From assembly GCA_001566295.1 (NCBI GenBank), contig KQ964246.1:558001-622000 (forward strand): a stretch of 64,000 nt of DNA, written 5' to 3'. The DNA comes from Microdochium bolleyi. Lineage: Eukaryota; Ascomycota; Sordariomycetes; Xylariales; Microdochiaceae. The stretch's first letter is position 1. The number at the start of each line of letters is the position of its first letter. This document shows positions 46,846 through 57,908 of this stretch, one piece after another. The notes under the pieces were generated by a model that saw nothing but the letters and a program-made list of their open reading frames with translations, made no database searches and was not told the origin of the DNA. Position numbers and translations under genes: made by a program.

Positions 46846-49800
46846 ATGGCTGCCACGACCAGCAGCAATACCACGCCACTCGGCGTTCGCGACATTGAGA
46901 GGTCTTTTGAGGGCTCTCCGTACACGGCACTAATACTCACAGACTCCGGAAAGTCATTAGCACGACAATTCGTGCGGCACGTCTCAACGTGGGCAACGTG
47001 GAGTTCGTCGCCTGATGCCGATGCCGCTGGAAAAGCTCTCAAGGCTGACAGGGAGGGTGATCAGAAGGAGGCGATCCAGATCGGATTGGCAGCTCTCGGT
47101 GCCTTCCTGCAGGCAAACGTCACAGGACCAGTGCTAGAACGGAGCTCGGCGATTGAACAGACCTTTAACAGCTTCTGGGCCGAAGTCAAGGCGGAGGCTG
47201 GGGGCGTCTCCCGCGATGTCTCTTTCACATCTGTCTGTCTGCGGTGGCTCGACACCGATGGCGTCTCGGTATACCAGTACATCCCACACATTGAGCTCTT
47301 CGGGCTTGCCAGATTCATCTTTGCGTCCGGGGAGGTTTTGCCCCTCGAGACCACGGATGTCTGGGCCGCCGACTCGGACGACAACCTCGCGTCTCATCTG
47401 GCGTGGACGAGATTTCGCATCCACTTGTGGCACTATAAGCTTCTCACACAGCCTTCCCTCAGCGCGGGATCTATCTTCACAAAGAGTGGTCGGTGGACCG
47501 ATGTCGGCACGCTCCAAGAGAAAATTGAGAGCAGCATGCAAGAGGCGCAGACTTCTCTCAACAGCACCGTCGCTTCAGACAACGGGGACGAGAAACACCT
47601 GTGGTCGCAGGGCTCCCGGGTACAGTTCTATCTGGAGAAGGCCAACTGCCACATCATGCTCGGTAACGACGCCAACGCGCGCGATGCTCTAAAGACAGCA
47701 GCCGAGATCAGCAAGTTTGCCTACATCCTCTCCGGCGCGCTGGGCAAGAGAACCAAGTTTCAGGAGACCAACATCAGCCAGTTGGTCGTGCTGGCCAGGA
47801 GTCGCGATGAACGTGCTTCCGCAACGGCGACGGACTCGGCTTTGACGGAGGAGACAGCACCGTCCGCACTGTCGCTCAACGACGACACACTGCTCGAGCA
47901 GATCAAGTTCAGCGGGAAACAAGTCGTCAACCTCGAAAGTAGCACGCAGTCGGCACTACCGGCGCAACTCCAAGGTCTGGGGCCGGACAACCAGCCAAAG
48001 CTGCTTCCTGAAGATCAGATCATCCTGCTGGCGGAGGCGACGCTTCGCGACTCATTCTCCCCGGCGGACTCGCTGACCTCGGAGGAGGTGCTGCCATTTG
48101 CAGTCCGTGTCATTGAGGATAAGTCAACGAATTGGCAAATCTACACACAGGCCCTGCTCGTCCGGTCTCGCATTGAGCTAGGCCGTAGTAGAACCTTGGA
48201 ACGCGGAGTGCTGCAGATGCAAGCGGTCGTTGATCAGGTTATCGTTGACACCGAGGTCCCGGCCCCAGCATCAACTGCCAAAGCGGCTGCTGAGGAGGAT
48301 GTTCCTTCCATCCAAGTCACCTCTGACGCCAGAGAAGAGACCGGTATCGTCAACAAACCTACCTCCTTCCTCCCTGCGGCCAAACCCACAGAGTCCGCGT
48401 CGCCGCAAGAGCGTCTGCGCTTCGTCAATGCCCTCTCGTCCCCACCGAGATGGCATCTCGAGTGTGAGCTCGCGTACGCGTGGACATCAGTAGGATCTCT
48501 CGTGTCCGCGATGGAGATCTTCAAGAGGCTGCGTCTTTGGCCCGAGATCGCACTCTGTCTTGCCACTCAAGGCAACATGGACGACGAAGACGGCCGTGGG
48601 AGCGGAGGCGAGGACAAGGCCCGCGCCTTGCTCAGGTGGAGGCTGTTCCGCCGCACCGGCAGCACCGATTCTGACGGCTACGATGACCATAGCGACCGTC
48701 TCGAGGACCTCAAGTTTGACATCTCGACCCTCCGAGCGGCGGACTGGGCCGGGCCAGAGCGGTCGCCACCGCCGCCCAACGCACCCAGACTCCTCTGCAT
48801 CCTGGGCGACATCGAGAACGACCCGACGCATTACGAGCGGGCATGGGAGATCTCGAAGCGACGATTCGCCCGCGCGCAGAAGTCGCTGGGCGAGCTCTGC
48901 CTGCAGCGCCAGGACTACAAGGGCGCGCTCGCGGCGTACAGGCTCGCAGTCAACGTGAACCGTGTGAGTAACGAGCTCTGGAGCCGCGTCGGCGATCTCG
49001 AGCTGCGCCTTGGCAACTTCGCAGATGCTGCTGAGGCCTTCCAGCGTGCGATATCGACGGCGAGTAGCGCGAGCGGCGGCGACGATGCACGCACGTGGAG
49101 CAACCTGGGCACTGCGCTGCTCAGCTGGTACCGTGAGGTCGTCCACGAGAACCGCGGTGACACGGCGGCAACAGCAGTACGGGTCAACCGGAACAGCGGC
49201 GATGACGAAGATGATGAAGCAACCCAGGTCGATCAGGGCGCCACAGCTACAGCCGCAGCCATTCCTGCGGACAGGCCGAGCACACGCCGCGCCGCGGAGC
49301 TTGGAAAGCCAGCGCACAAGCTGCTCACGGAGTCCCTCGCGGCGTTCAAGCGCGGCGCGACCATCGCGCACTCCAACTGGCGCATCTGGGACAACGTGGT
49401 GACGCTGGCGGCCAGCATCGTGCCCAGGCCAAACATCGACGACGTGATCCTGGGCGTCAAGAACGTGCTGCGCATCCGGAAGACCGAGGACGCGCTGGAC
49501 GTGGGCGTCCTGACGCTCCTGCTGCGCGAGGCTACGAGTGATGCTGCCCCTGCCCCTGCTGGCGGTGACAGCAGTGTGGGAGGGGTGTTCACACCGACCC
49601 GTGGCTCACTCGAGCATAAAATCGTCAGTCTATTCGAGGAGGACATCGTGCCCCTGCTGACCGCGCGGGCCGAGGTATGGTCGCTCATCAGCCGACTGCG
49701 CGCGTGGAGGCGGGACTATGCGGGCGCAATGGATGCCTCGGAAAAGTCGTGGCGCGCGGCGATCGGGAGCGTGGGAATGGGCGCCTCGCTGTCCGCGGCG

Positions 49801-50073
49801 ATGACGGCAGGTCACGGCGTTGGTGGTGGTGGTGGTGGCAACAAGGGCAACTGGCTGACGGATCCAGCGCAGTGGGATACCGTGGTCGTGAGGACCGAGG
49901 AGCTCGTCGCCGCGTATGAGAACTACGGCTCGCGCACGGATGAGGTGGGCAGCAGATGGAAGGGCAAGGCTCGCAGCGCGGTGAGGAGCGTCATGGGGAA
50001 GGCGAGGGAGAGTTGGGAGGGGAGTGAGCGATGGACTGTGCTTCAGGGGTTGATGGAGGAGCTGAAGGCGTGA
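46846..50073 (+). CDS. EMW1: TPR-repeat protein, Emw1/TTC27 family
   Basis: Yeast Emw1 is essential and linked to cell-wall integrity, and human TTC27 is its counterpart. The molecular role is not well defined. A single exon gives 1075 residues from the Met at 46846. I prefer this start to the one at 46747 because MAATTSSNTTPLG is followed at once by the conserved first helices, whereas the 33 extra residues look like translated leader. The TPR array lies at about 670-860. It contains RRFARAQKSLGELCLQRQDY, then ALAAYRLAVNVNRVSNELW, then DAAEAFQRAIS, and AFKRGATIAHSNWRIWDNV, which parallel the RAQRAKG, WFSLG and NWQIWEN stretches I remember from TTC27. Low-complexity insertions occur between TPRs (an acidic DDEDDEATQ stretch) and near the C-terminus (a six-Gly run). 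The protein is likely cytosolic. Confidence 0.9.
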   Translation: MAATTSSNTTPLGVRDIERSFEGSPYTALILTDSGKSLARQFVRHVSTWATWSSSPDADAAGKALKADREGDQKEAIQIGLAALGAFLQANVTGPVLERSSAIEQTFNSFWAEVKAEAGGVSRDVSFTSVCLRWLDTDGVSVYQYIPHIELFGLARFIFASGEVLPLETTDVWAADSDDNLASHLAWTRFRIHLWHYKLLTQPSLSAGSIFTKSGRWTDVGTLQEKIESSMQEAQTSLNSTVASDNGDEKHLWSQGSRVQFYLEKANCHIMLGNDANARDALKTAAEISKFAYILSGALGKRTKFQETNISQLVVLARSRDERASATATDSALTEETAPSALSLNDDTLLEQIKFSGKQVVNLESSTQSALPAQLQGLGPDNQPKLLPEDQIILLAEATLRDSFSPADSLTSEEVLPFAVRVIEDKSTNWQIYTQALLVRSRIELGRSRTLERGVLQMQAVVDQVIVDTEVPAPASTAKAAAEEDVPSIQVTSDAREETGIVNKPTSFLPAAKPTESASPQERLRFVNALSSPPRWHLECELAYAWTSVGSLVSAMEIFKRLRLWPEIALCLATQGNMDDEDGRGSGGEDKARALLRWRLFRRTGSTDSDGYDDHSDRLEDLKFDISTLRAADWAGPERSPPPPNAPRLLCILGDIENDPTHYERAWEISKRRFARAQKSLGELCLQRQDYKGALAAYRLAVNVNRVSNELWSRVGDLELRLGNFADAAEAFQRAISTASSASGGDDARTWSNLGTALLSWYREVVHENRGDTAATAVRVNRNSGDDEDDEATQVDQGATATAAAIPADRPSTRRAAELGKPAHKLLTESLAAFKRGATIAHSNWRIWDNVVTLAASIVPRPNIDDVILGVKNVLRIRKTEDALDVGVLTLLLREATSDAAPAPAGGDSSVGGVFTPTRGSLEHKIVSLFEEDIVPLLTARAEVWSLISRLRAWRRDYAGAMDASEKSWRAAIGSVGMGASLSAAMTAGHGVGGGGGGNKGNWLTDPAQWDTVVVRTEELVAAYENYGSRTDEVGSRWKGKARSAVRSVMGKARESWEGSERWTVLQGLMEELKA

Positions 50074-50654
50074 TGTAACAGTTCGTACGGTTGTTGTGTT
50101 TGCATCATTCACCTGGGAGGCATATCGTGTTTGGTGAAGATTCTACTCGGGATAGACAAAAATTGGCATCTTCTGTTTCGAAAATTCGCAGTGTGTGGCT
50201 TGATGGCTTCGGAGAGCTGAGTGCGACCAGTTCGATGTTAACATTTCATGCGAGGCCAGCATGCCCATGGACGAGTGCAGTTCAGCACGAACGGCGCCTT
50301 GCAGTTGCTGGAGCATGAAGACGGCTATCGTAGACCTCGAAGCCTGGGCCACTGTCGTGCCTCGCAGCCCTTCCAACGAACAGGCCGACAAAAGTTGACT
50401 TGGCCGGACTCAAACATCGCATAGCTGATGCGATATATCTGCGAATTGTGCATTCCATGGGTGCCAAGATGGAGCGACTGGAGCAATGCTGGTGATATGC
50501 AGGATCTTGCAACCCTCGAGCCGTTGGCTGTCCATAATGGCGTTCATTGATTCAGCGAAGCCTGCCCACTTCGAGTGACTCCCGACCTGTACTATTTCTG
50601 TAGCGATACTGCGTAACATGATGTACATCAAGGACGATTGGCGATCGCGGTGGT
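50074..50654. other. Spacer between convergent EMW1-like and REV7 genes
   Basis: Contains the two 3' ends. Only short overlapping frames are present and no domain is seen. Confidence 0.45.
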
Positions 50655-51505
50655 TCAGTCGGCTGATGACATCGGCTCGCCCGAAGATGATTCTCCCACA
50701 GCCTTGCCCTCAAACTTTGCCTTGCCCTCTTCTATCCAGCACTCGAAAAAAAGCGGTCCTGCTTCGATGGCACGGATTGGAGTTGTCCTCGCCCCGCCAA
50801 CATCGGTGCCAGGATTCTGGCGAGTCTTTGAGGGTGTTTGCAGGCTTGGCTGTGTTGGGATCCAGGGTTGCGGATGCTGTCATGGAGGATTGTCAATACC
50901 CACACACAAATGATGCTGATCTCGGCCGAATACTGGTGGCAAATGCAACTTACACCGATTGGAGCATCGCTCTGCTCGCGCAACTCGACGGCGATTGTGA
51001 AGGTGCAGTTCTCCGGCAGAGGCCCAAGCTTTTCGGCCGCGTATGCCAGCCTCCGGACGGCGGCACGCAGCTGCTCGTCTACGTCGGTCCAATTGAGCCG
51101 GCTGTCCTCGGGCTCGACGGCCGCAGCCTCCTTGCCTCGGGATGCCCGAGAAAAGTCCTTGACACCGGTCCAGGCGGGGAAGCCGGCGAGGTCGAACATC
51201 CAGCGCTCCATGACGCAGGTGTCGGCGTCGTAGATGACGACAGCAAGACGCTCAACGGCGCCGAGGACGAGCTGGGCTTTCACGGCGTCGAGGGCATCGC
51301 GGACCCAGTCGCAGACCTTCGGGTGGCGGGACTGGTGGACGGGCAGGTTGTAGGCGCGGGCCGTGAGGAAGGAGGCCGGCGGGTAGATGCCGCGGTAGAA
51401 GAGGATGTTGTGGATGCAGACGGTCATGAAGCTAATGAAGGAGTCGAGGAGCTGCGAGGCCTGCGGCAGCGAGACGGCCTGGCCTTGACTCTGCGGAGCT
51501 GCCAT
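50655..51505 (-). CDS. REV7: HORMA-domain protein Rev7 / MAD2B (MAD2L2), DNA polymerase zeta subunit
   Basis: Rev7 bridges Rev3 and Rev1 in translesion synthesis and acts in checkpoint and repair-choice complexes. Two exons (51505-50954 and 50876-50655) encode 257 residues. The start at 51505 gives MAAPQSQG, then the HORMA N-terminus (LLDSFISFMTVCIHNILFYRG, YPPASFL). The centre has LAVVIYDADTCVMERWMFDL, the strand pair typical of Rev7. The intron uses the GTAAGT directly after GGT, and splicing joins APIG to HPQPWIPTQPSLQ. The C-terminal seatbelt follows: TTPIRAIEAGPLFFECWIEEGKAKFE. The unspliced frame ends in unrelated sequence, so the annotated intron matters. It is divergent from KAP114 across a 572 bp region. 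Confidence 0.94.
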
Positions 51506-52077
51506 GATGTGCGCAGGTCTGCCCGAGCTGCGTTGGCGGCAGTCGAGGCGCGTGAAGCTCATGAAGCCGAACAACAGCGCGTCAAGTGGGAGGCGCTTGC
51601 TGACAATCACATCAGACCGACTGCCTCACTGCCGAGGTGTCGCTGCGCTGCATGTCTCGGATTGGTGGGCTGCCGGGACGTTCAGACTTCACTGGATGCC
51701 TAGAATAGACTTGTTCACATCATACTCGCACCTCATGATCTTCCAGGGCACACAAGGTACCTCACGAGACACAGTAAGTACTGTCCGTGGTGCAAGGGTC
51801 GTCCGTTGATAGCTAGGGACCCCTACCCCTGGAAGAGCGCTGGGGCTTGAAAGCAGACCGCCAGACATGCCCCGCGCCTGCCCGCGCGACGCCAAAACTT
51901 TGGAAACATTGACCCTGCCCTCTCCGGCCGCCGACTTTCACGACTCCTGACGGGCCAACCACCACACGTCCCCAGCCCAGCCCAGCCTCCCTGGGGATTA
52001 TAGTCAGGGCCTCACCTGGGATTGGTTTCCGATCCCCTCATACTGCCCTTTCCCTTTCGCCTCCTCAGCGGCCCATC
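51506..52077. promoter_or_regulatory. Bidirectional promoter region of REV7 (-) and KAP114 (+)
   Basis: A 572 bp head-to-head spacer. It includes a CCCAG repeat (CCCAGCCCAGCCCAGCC near 51972-51988) and a C/T-rich stretch just before the KAP114 ATG. I see no clear TATA box. Sharing of regulation is inferred from the arrangement only. Confidence 0.5.
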
Positions 52078-55000
52078 ATGGAGGACCAGCTCGTCCAGAT
52101 CCTCGCCAACACGCAGCTCCCCGCCGAGGGGCCTCGCAAGCAGGCCGAGCTCGACCTGCGCGCCAACCGCTCCAACCCGGCCTTCCCCATATCCCTCACT
52201 AACATTGCCGGCCATGCCTCTGTCCCCGTTCAGATCCGCCAGGCTGCCCTCTCCCAGCTGCGCCTCTTTGTCGAGGACAACTGGAGCGGCGACTCCGACG
52301 ATGGTCCTGCCATTCCTATCGCCGACGACGTCAAGGCCCAGATCCGCCCCATGATCCTCGAGCTCGCCATCAACGCCACAGATCGTAGGGCCAAGACCTC
52401 GGCCAGCTTCGTCGTCGGCAAGATCGCAAACATCGACTTCCCCGAGCAGTGGCCCGACCTCCTCCCCACGCTCCTCAACATCATCCCCGCCGGCACCGAC
52501 GACCAGCTCCACGGCGCCCTCCGCGTCCTCGGCGACCTCGTCGATGAGAGCCTGAGCGACGACCAGTTCTTCTCGATGGCCCAACAGATCGTCAAGGTCG
52601 TCTACGATGTCGCCCTCAACGAATCCCGGAAGCCCTCCCTCCGCGCCCTCGCCGTCTCTGTCTTCCGCGGCTGCTTCAACCTCATGGATATCATCAAGGA
52701 CGAGCACAATCAAGAAGTCACCAAGTTCGCCGAAGACGCCATGAAGGGCTGGTTCCCTTTCTTCCTCCCCGTTCTCAAGCTTCGGCTCCCGGAATACGAC
52801 TCTTCGACCAACCACCAGCCCGAGAGTTGGAACGGAATCGTGTCATTGAAGCTCCAGGTCGTCCGCTGCCTACTCAAGCTAAAGTCCGTCTTCCCGGCAC
52901 TTCTTTCTCCCGAGACGCCTGCATTCTTCCAGGCCGTATGGGAAGAACTCAACCTGCTCACGACGCCGTACGAACTCATGTACATCGAGAGTGACACCCA
53001 AGGACGGCTCGAAGACTCGGACGGACTTCCTTTCACGCTTGACTTCTTGGTTCTGGAGGAGCTTGACTTCCTCAACACCTGCATGAAGGCGCCGCCCGTC
53101 CGCAAGGAGCTCGAGGCGCAACTGAGCGCCCACGCTTCTGCTCACGAGACGCCATGGGTACTGGATATCATGAAATTGACAGCATCCTACGCACGCATCA
53201 CTAGAGAGGAAGAGGAGCTCTGGGACATTGACGTCTCCCTCTACCTCGCCGAGGAGACATCAGTCAGTGCAAACTACACCCCGAGAACCGCCTGTGGTGA
53301 TATTCTTATCAAAATGGGTGAATGGCTCAACCAGCGAGCGCTTGAGGGCCTGTTTGGTTACACCAAGACTCTCTTCAGTGACGGCGAGTCCTGGAGGAGG
53401 CAAGAGGCAACGCTGTACTTGCTGAATGTGCTAGTCAGCGACCTGCTTGACTGCGACAAAACCGTCAGCCCCGAGATCACCAGGGCTTACCTGGAACTGG
53501 TGAATTATGCTATCACTCGCGCAGATCAGCCAATGTTGCGAGCGAGAGGTTACCTGGTTGGCGGTGCCTTGGCTGAGTGCGACCCCATCGCTGCCAGTCT
53601 CATGGACCAAACAGTGGCCGCCATTACATCCGACGAGTCTGAGCTCGTGCAAGTCGCCTGCATCAAGGCGACCGAGAGCTTCATCAAGCTTGACAACGAG
53701 GGACAACGCCCAGGGCCGGAAACGCAGACCAAGGTTGTGCAGGCCATTTCGCAGTGGATGGGTGGCAAGGATATGACAGAATTGGAGGAGGCCGACGACT
53801 TGCTCGTATCGCTTGCCGAGACTCTGCGTGCTGCTATCAACATCGACAAGAGAATCACGGTGTCTGCGGATGTACCCGCCTTGGACCTTCTGTTCCTGAT
53901 CGCCAAGCACGGTGCAAACAACTTCCAGGTATGGTCTTCGCGTGTTTCTTTCTCAGCACACCTTCTCCCGTAAAACTTCGTACTGACCATGGCAATCTGG
54001 AGGAATTCCAATACTAATTTACTGACACATAGGTCACTATGCTGATCTGCGAGGCCTTTGAGGAAATTGTCCAAACAATGGCGGACCCTCAATCCTACCA
54101 AGCACTCTGTGAAAAGGTCCTACCTTCTCTGAACGGCGCATTCGACGTCGCTAACGTCACTTCGGACGACCCTCTCGTAATCGTAAGCATTTCTGCTCTC
54201 TCATGATCAAGTCTGTGATGACCCGTCAACTGACTGTGAACAGTTCGCCACCGAACTGATGGCTGCATTGACACAATTTGGTTCTGAGCCTCTTCCTCCG
54301 GGCTTCGTTGCTGCTGTCTTGCCCAAGCTCTCGCGTTTGTTGATGGAAAACAACGAGGGCGAGATTTTGAGACCCGCTGCGGAGTCCGTCAAGTACTTGC
54401 TGGCGCATGATCACGAGCAGATGTTCAGCTATCAAGACGAAACTGGACGGGGAGGCCTCGAGGTCTGCCTGCACATTATTGATCGTCTGCTTGGTGCCAA
54501 CATTGAGGACAACGCCGCGTCGGAGGTCGGTGGTCTTGCTGCGGAGTTGGTTGAGAAGGCCGGCCACGAGCGGCTCGGACCATTCCTGCCACAGCTGCTG
54601 CAGGCTGTCGCCAACAGACTGGCATCTGCATACGGCGCCACCTTCATCCAGTCGCTCATACTTGTCTTCGCAAGGCTATCGCTGGTTGGTGCGCACGATG
54701 TTGTCGAGTTCTTAAGCACAATCAACATCAACGGCGAGAGTGGCTTGCAAGTTGTGCTGAGCAAGTGGCTGGAGAACTCTGTCAACTTTGCTGGGTACGA
54801 CGAGATCCGACAGAAGTGAGTAACGTGGCTCCTCTTGACAACTCCACACCCACTAACAAATGCAATCCTAGCGTTATCGCGCTGTCCAAGCTGTACACCT
54901 TGAATGACACACGAGTCATTCAAACGATGGTCAAAGGCGACCTCATTGTGCCCGCCAGCGATAGAATTGTGACGCGGTCACAGGCCAAATCCAATCCTGA

Positions 55001-55382
55001 CCAGTACACCATTGTTCCGGCGCCCCTAAAGATCCTCAAGGTCCTGATCGAAGAACTTCTCTCAGCATCCGGGCTTCAAACAGCAGCCAATGCCGCCGCT
55101 GCCGCCGCCGCAGAATTCGCCGATGATGACGACGACGACGGATGGGAGGACGACCCGGACACAATCGACCTGAGCCTGGGCTCCACCAAGAGAGACCTGA
55201 TGGGCTACTTGGACTCTAGCAACATCCGGCATCGCGACGACGAAACGCAAGAGTACCTAACGGAATTCTTCATCCGCGCCGCCCAGGACAACGTCGCGGG
55301 CTTCAAGGAGTGGTACGAGAACCTGAGCGACGACGAGAAGGCCAAGCTAGCCGAGATGGCGAGCACACAGCAGCAGCCGTGA
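52078..55382 (+). CDS. KAP114: Importin-beta family karyopherin, Kap114/importin-9
   Basis: Carries cargo such as TATA-binding protein and histones H2A-H2B into the nucleus under Ran control. Four exons (52078-53928, 54033-54182, 54244-54815, 54872-55382) encode 1027 residues, the normal length. The N-terminal importin repeat has RKQAELDLRANRSNPAFP, VQIRQAALSQLRLFVEDNW and the helical HEAT-like pattern throughout. KTSASFVVGKIANIDFPEQWPDLLP is the hallmark second-repeat sequence. Near the C-terminus an acidic run (DDDDDDGWED at about 941) matches the acidic loop known in importin-9/Kap114 that contacts histones. The last residues (EWYENLSDDEKAKL) are also family-like. All intron joins keep the frame. 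A poly-Ala run precedes the acidic loop. Confidence 0.95.
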
Positions 55383-55824
55383 GGAGAGACACGTCGCGCG
55401 CGCGGGCCGGGGAGGTATTGAGGAACTACGCAGCTTGGGATATCCGAGGCCTTCGGGAAGCTAGTCACGTAGAATACTGAGCTTGACATGAATATCATCT
55501 TGCTTTGTCACGGTGCCTGTTTCTGAGCATCACATGATCTGAAATGATGTTCTTGCCCGGTATGAGGTGATTGAGGTCGAGGAACATTTGATGATAAACA
55601 ACCACGAAAAAAAGAATGTAGTATTGTTACTAATACAGTCCAAGGCAACACATCTGATGATGATGTAAATGTAGAAACGCCAGCATTATCGTTCCGCGCC
55701 ATTTCAAAGACTCCAATTGTTTTGTCCAGATATTTCCTTTTGTGCTCCTTTCTCGTGATGAGTGTCAAGGGCAACAAGAATGAGTGTTGTAAAGATGAAT
55801 AAGTCACCGGGAAATAGCCCTGGT
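55383..55824. other. Spacer between convergent KAP114 and PI31 genes
   Basis: AT-richer in 55480-55780, consistent with two 3' untranslated regions. No gene is seen. Confidence 0.45.
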
Positions 55825-57024
55825 TCAGATGATGTCACCTCCGAATCCTCCTCCAAAGCCACCACGACCGCCGAAGCCGCCTCCAGGGCCTCGCCGACCA
55901 CCCATCCTGCCAGATGGAGGGCCGCCAAATGGTCCTACGGGGTCGAAGCGGGCGCCGGGCGGCACCTGAGGATCAAAGTCGAGTCCCTCAGGGCCGCCAC
56001 CCTGGCCGCCGCTGAACATGGGGTCGCCGAAAGTGGGGTGCATCCCACGGTGGCCGCCGCCAGGTAGCCCACCCCACCCGCCGCCCGCGCCAGGTCGCAG
56101 CGGGTCGTGCAGGCCCGGGCCGAGCGGCGGGGGGTTCAAATCGTCGGCGCCGACGCCGCCAAAGGGCGACCGGGGTCCCGTGTGCAGCGGACCGCCTCCG
56201 CGCGGGCGGTTGATATCGTACGGATCCTCGAAATCGGGTGGCGGAAAGTCTGCGGCCGGGACTGGAGGTCTTGGCGGAGGATCGAGGGGGTCTTTGAAGG
56301 GGTAGGGGTTTGCCGGCTTGGGTGTGAGATCGGGCATGTCTGGCTGCGGGTCACTTGGCCCGCGATGGTTCGTGTCTTGTGCATGCTCGCGCGCGGCACG
56401 GTCATCTGGCAACTCCTCCTGCTCGGATGTATCGGCCTGCTCTGCTGCCTTGTCAGGTTGCGAACCAGGTAGTAGCTGCTGGACGACCTGGGCGTTGATG
56501 AGGTGCGCGAGGGCTGAGATCTGGCCGTTGGAGACGAGGACATCGCGAAGCTTCTGTGGCAAGTCTGTCCTATCCTCGGCGCCATCGTCGTCGAGGGTGA
56601 TGCGTAGAGGTAGGGCGGCGTTGCTGATGTAGTCCTTGATGACGACCTCTGCGCGGGCGATTGTGTCGCTGCCCTGGGCGATGCCGCGGATCTCTGCCTT
56701 TCCGCCGAAGCGGTCGACCTTGATGACAAACTGGGCAGCAGAGGAGTCGTGGTGGTTGTAGACAAAAGCGTAGGTATTAAAGCTGGCATTCCAGTTAGCG
56801 GGGAGGCGTGGGGCGATGGAGTGGCAGTGAGCCTCGTCGTGCTTGTCCTCGTCGAAGCCAAGCAGGCGGAAACCGAGCGAGGTCATGCATGCGTGGACAA
56901 AGAGGGCGAGGGCTTCGTGGGAGCTGCTGAGGTCCGAGGTGGTGTCGCCGTGCTGGTGCGTTGAGAGGGCGTCGGCCATGTGGCGCAGGACGGCCGAGGG
57001 GCTGAGGGGGCCGGTCGCAACCAT
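55825..57024 (-). CDS. FUB1: Proteasome inhibitor PI31 family protein (Fub1/PSMF1-like)
   Basis: PI31 proteins bind the 20S proteasome through a disordered C-terminal half and dimerise through an N-terminal FP domain. One exon of 399 residues from the Met at 57024. The frame is open 5' to 57219, but the added residues are low complexity and the conserved domain starts right after this Met (LSPSAVLRHMADAL). The N-terminal half (about 1-165) has the FP-domain run HEALALFVHACMTSLGFRLLGF, the SFNTYAFVYNH stretch and FVIKVDRFGGKAEIRG. The C-terminal half is Pro/Gly-rich with DPFRP-like repeats (DPLDPPPRPP, DFEDPYDINRP, VPPGARFDPVGPFGG) ending in a GGFGG tail. Both parts are in the family order. 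Confidence 0.92.
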   Translation of the reverse strand: MVATGPLSPSAVLRHMADALSTHQHGDTTSDLSSSHEALALFVHACMTSLGFRLLGFDEDKHDEAHCHSIAPRLPANWNASFNTYAFVYNHHDSSAAQFVIKVDRFGGKAEIRGIAQGSDTIARAEVVIKDYISNAALPLRITLDDDGAEDRTDLPQKLRDVLVSNGQISALAHLINAQVVQQLLPGSQPDKAAEQADTSEQEELPDDRAAREHAQDTNHRGPSDPQPDMPDLTPKPANPYPFKDPLDPPPRPPVPAADFPPPDFEDPYDINRPRGGGPLHTGPRSPFGGVGADDLNPPPLGPGLHDPLRPGAGGGWGGLPGGGHRGMHPTFGDPMFSGGQGGGPEGLDFDPQVPPGARFDPVGPFGGPPSGRMGGRRGPGGGFGGRGGFGGGFGGDII

Positions 57025-57908
57025 GATGGGCTGCGGGTGCTGTGCTCTGCGTGGCTTGGAATCGAGGCCGATGGTGTTCAAGGGCAGGTGGGTGCTTGAG
57101 GTGTTGTTGAGGTTCGCGTAGTACTTTGATGGCGAGGAGAGATGACGTGGACGGGGACAGTCAAGCAGCTGCCTTGACCCTTCTGGGGCCTTCTGGGGGG
57201 GGCTGAGGGGAAGCGGCACTGCAGCAGGGAGCTCCAGTCACCATGTACAGAGCTCACTGCTCATGTGGGGCCCGGCTGTCCAGGGTCTAGTCCAGCTCGT
57301 CTAGCTCTGCCGTGGTGGCCCCACTGTGCTCCGTAGCCTTACCGGGACATTCCAGCCCATCTCCACCACCTGCATCTCGCCATGTTGTTGACATGTCCTC
57401 GCTCGGTCCGCTGTGCTGGACGGAGTGCAGTGCATGCCTACCTTGGACTCGGACACGCCATGGCTGCCTTGTCTCGGGGACGTGGTTCCGGTGGCGCCGG
57501 GTCGAGCCGGCGACCCGCGGGATTGGTCCCAGGAGACCTGACACCCGCAGATCTGCAGCGGCAGCCAAGACAGTGGCAGGCAGACCCTCAACCCTCACCG
57601 AGCATCCCGGGACAATGGACGGTTACACAACACCGCGCGGTACTTTCTCCCTGCGTCCGCTGTGCTAGGTCGCCTGCCCAGCTTGCGCCCACACCTTTTC
57701 CTGACATCCATGCCATGCGCGGGTGCGTGCCAGCCAGCCTTCCTGTTGTCACCCATAAGATCGTCCTCTCCCACCGCCCCTTCGCAAACACCTCCTTTTC
57801 CCCTTCCCTCTCTTGACCCTACCCGCCATGCTGCCGTTGCCAAATCAGCCTCCATCTCAACCTCCAGCCGTGCGTGATAACCGGTGACACGCACTTCGTC
57901 CGCCAGCC
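57025..57908. promoter_or_regulatory. Shared upstream region of PI31 (-) and the F-box-like gene (+)
   Basis: An 884 bp divergent spacer. Small frames on both strands (57312-57668, 57382-57816 on +, 57287-57598 on -) overlap and have no domain. A C/T-rich leader (ctccttttccccttccctctcttgac near 57790-57820) precedes the + gene. Confidence 0.45.
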
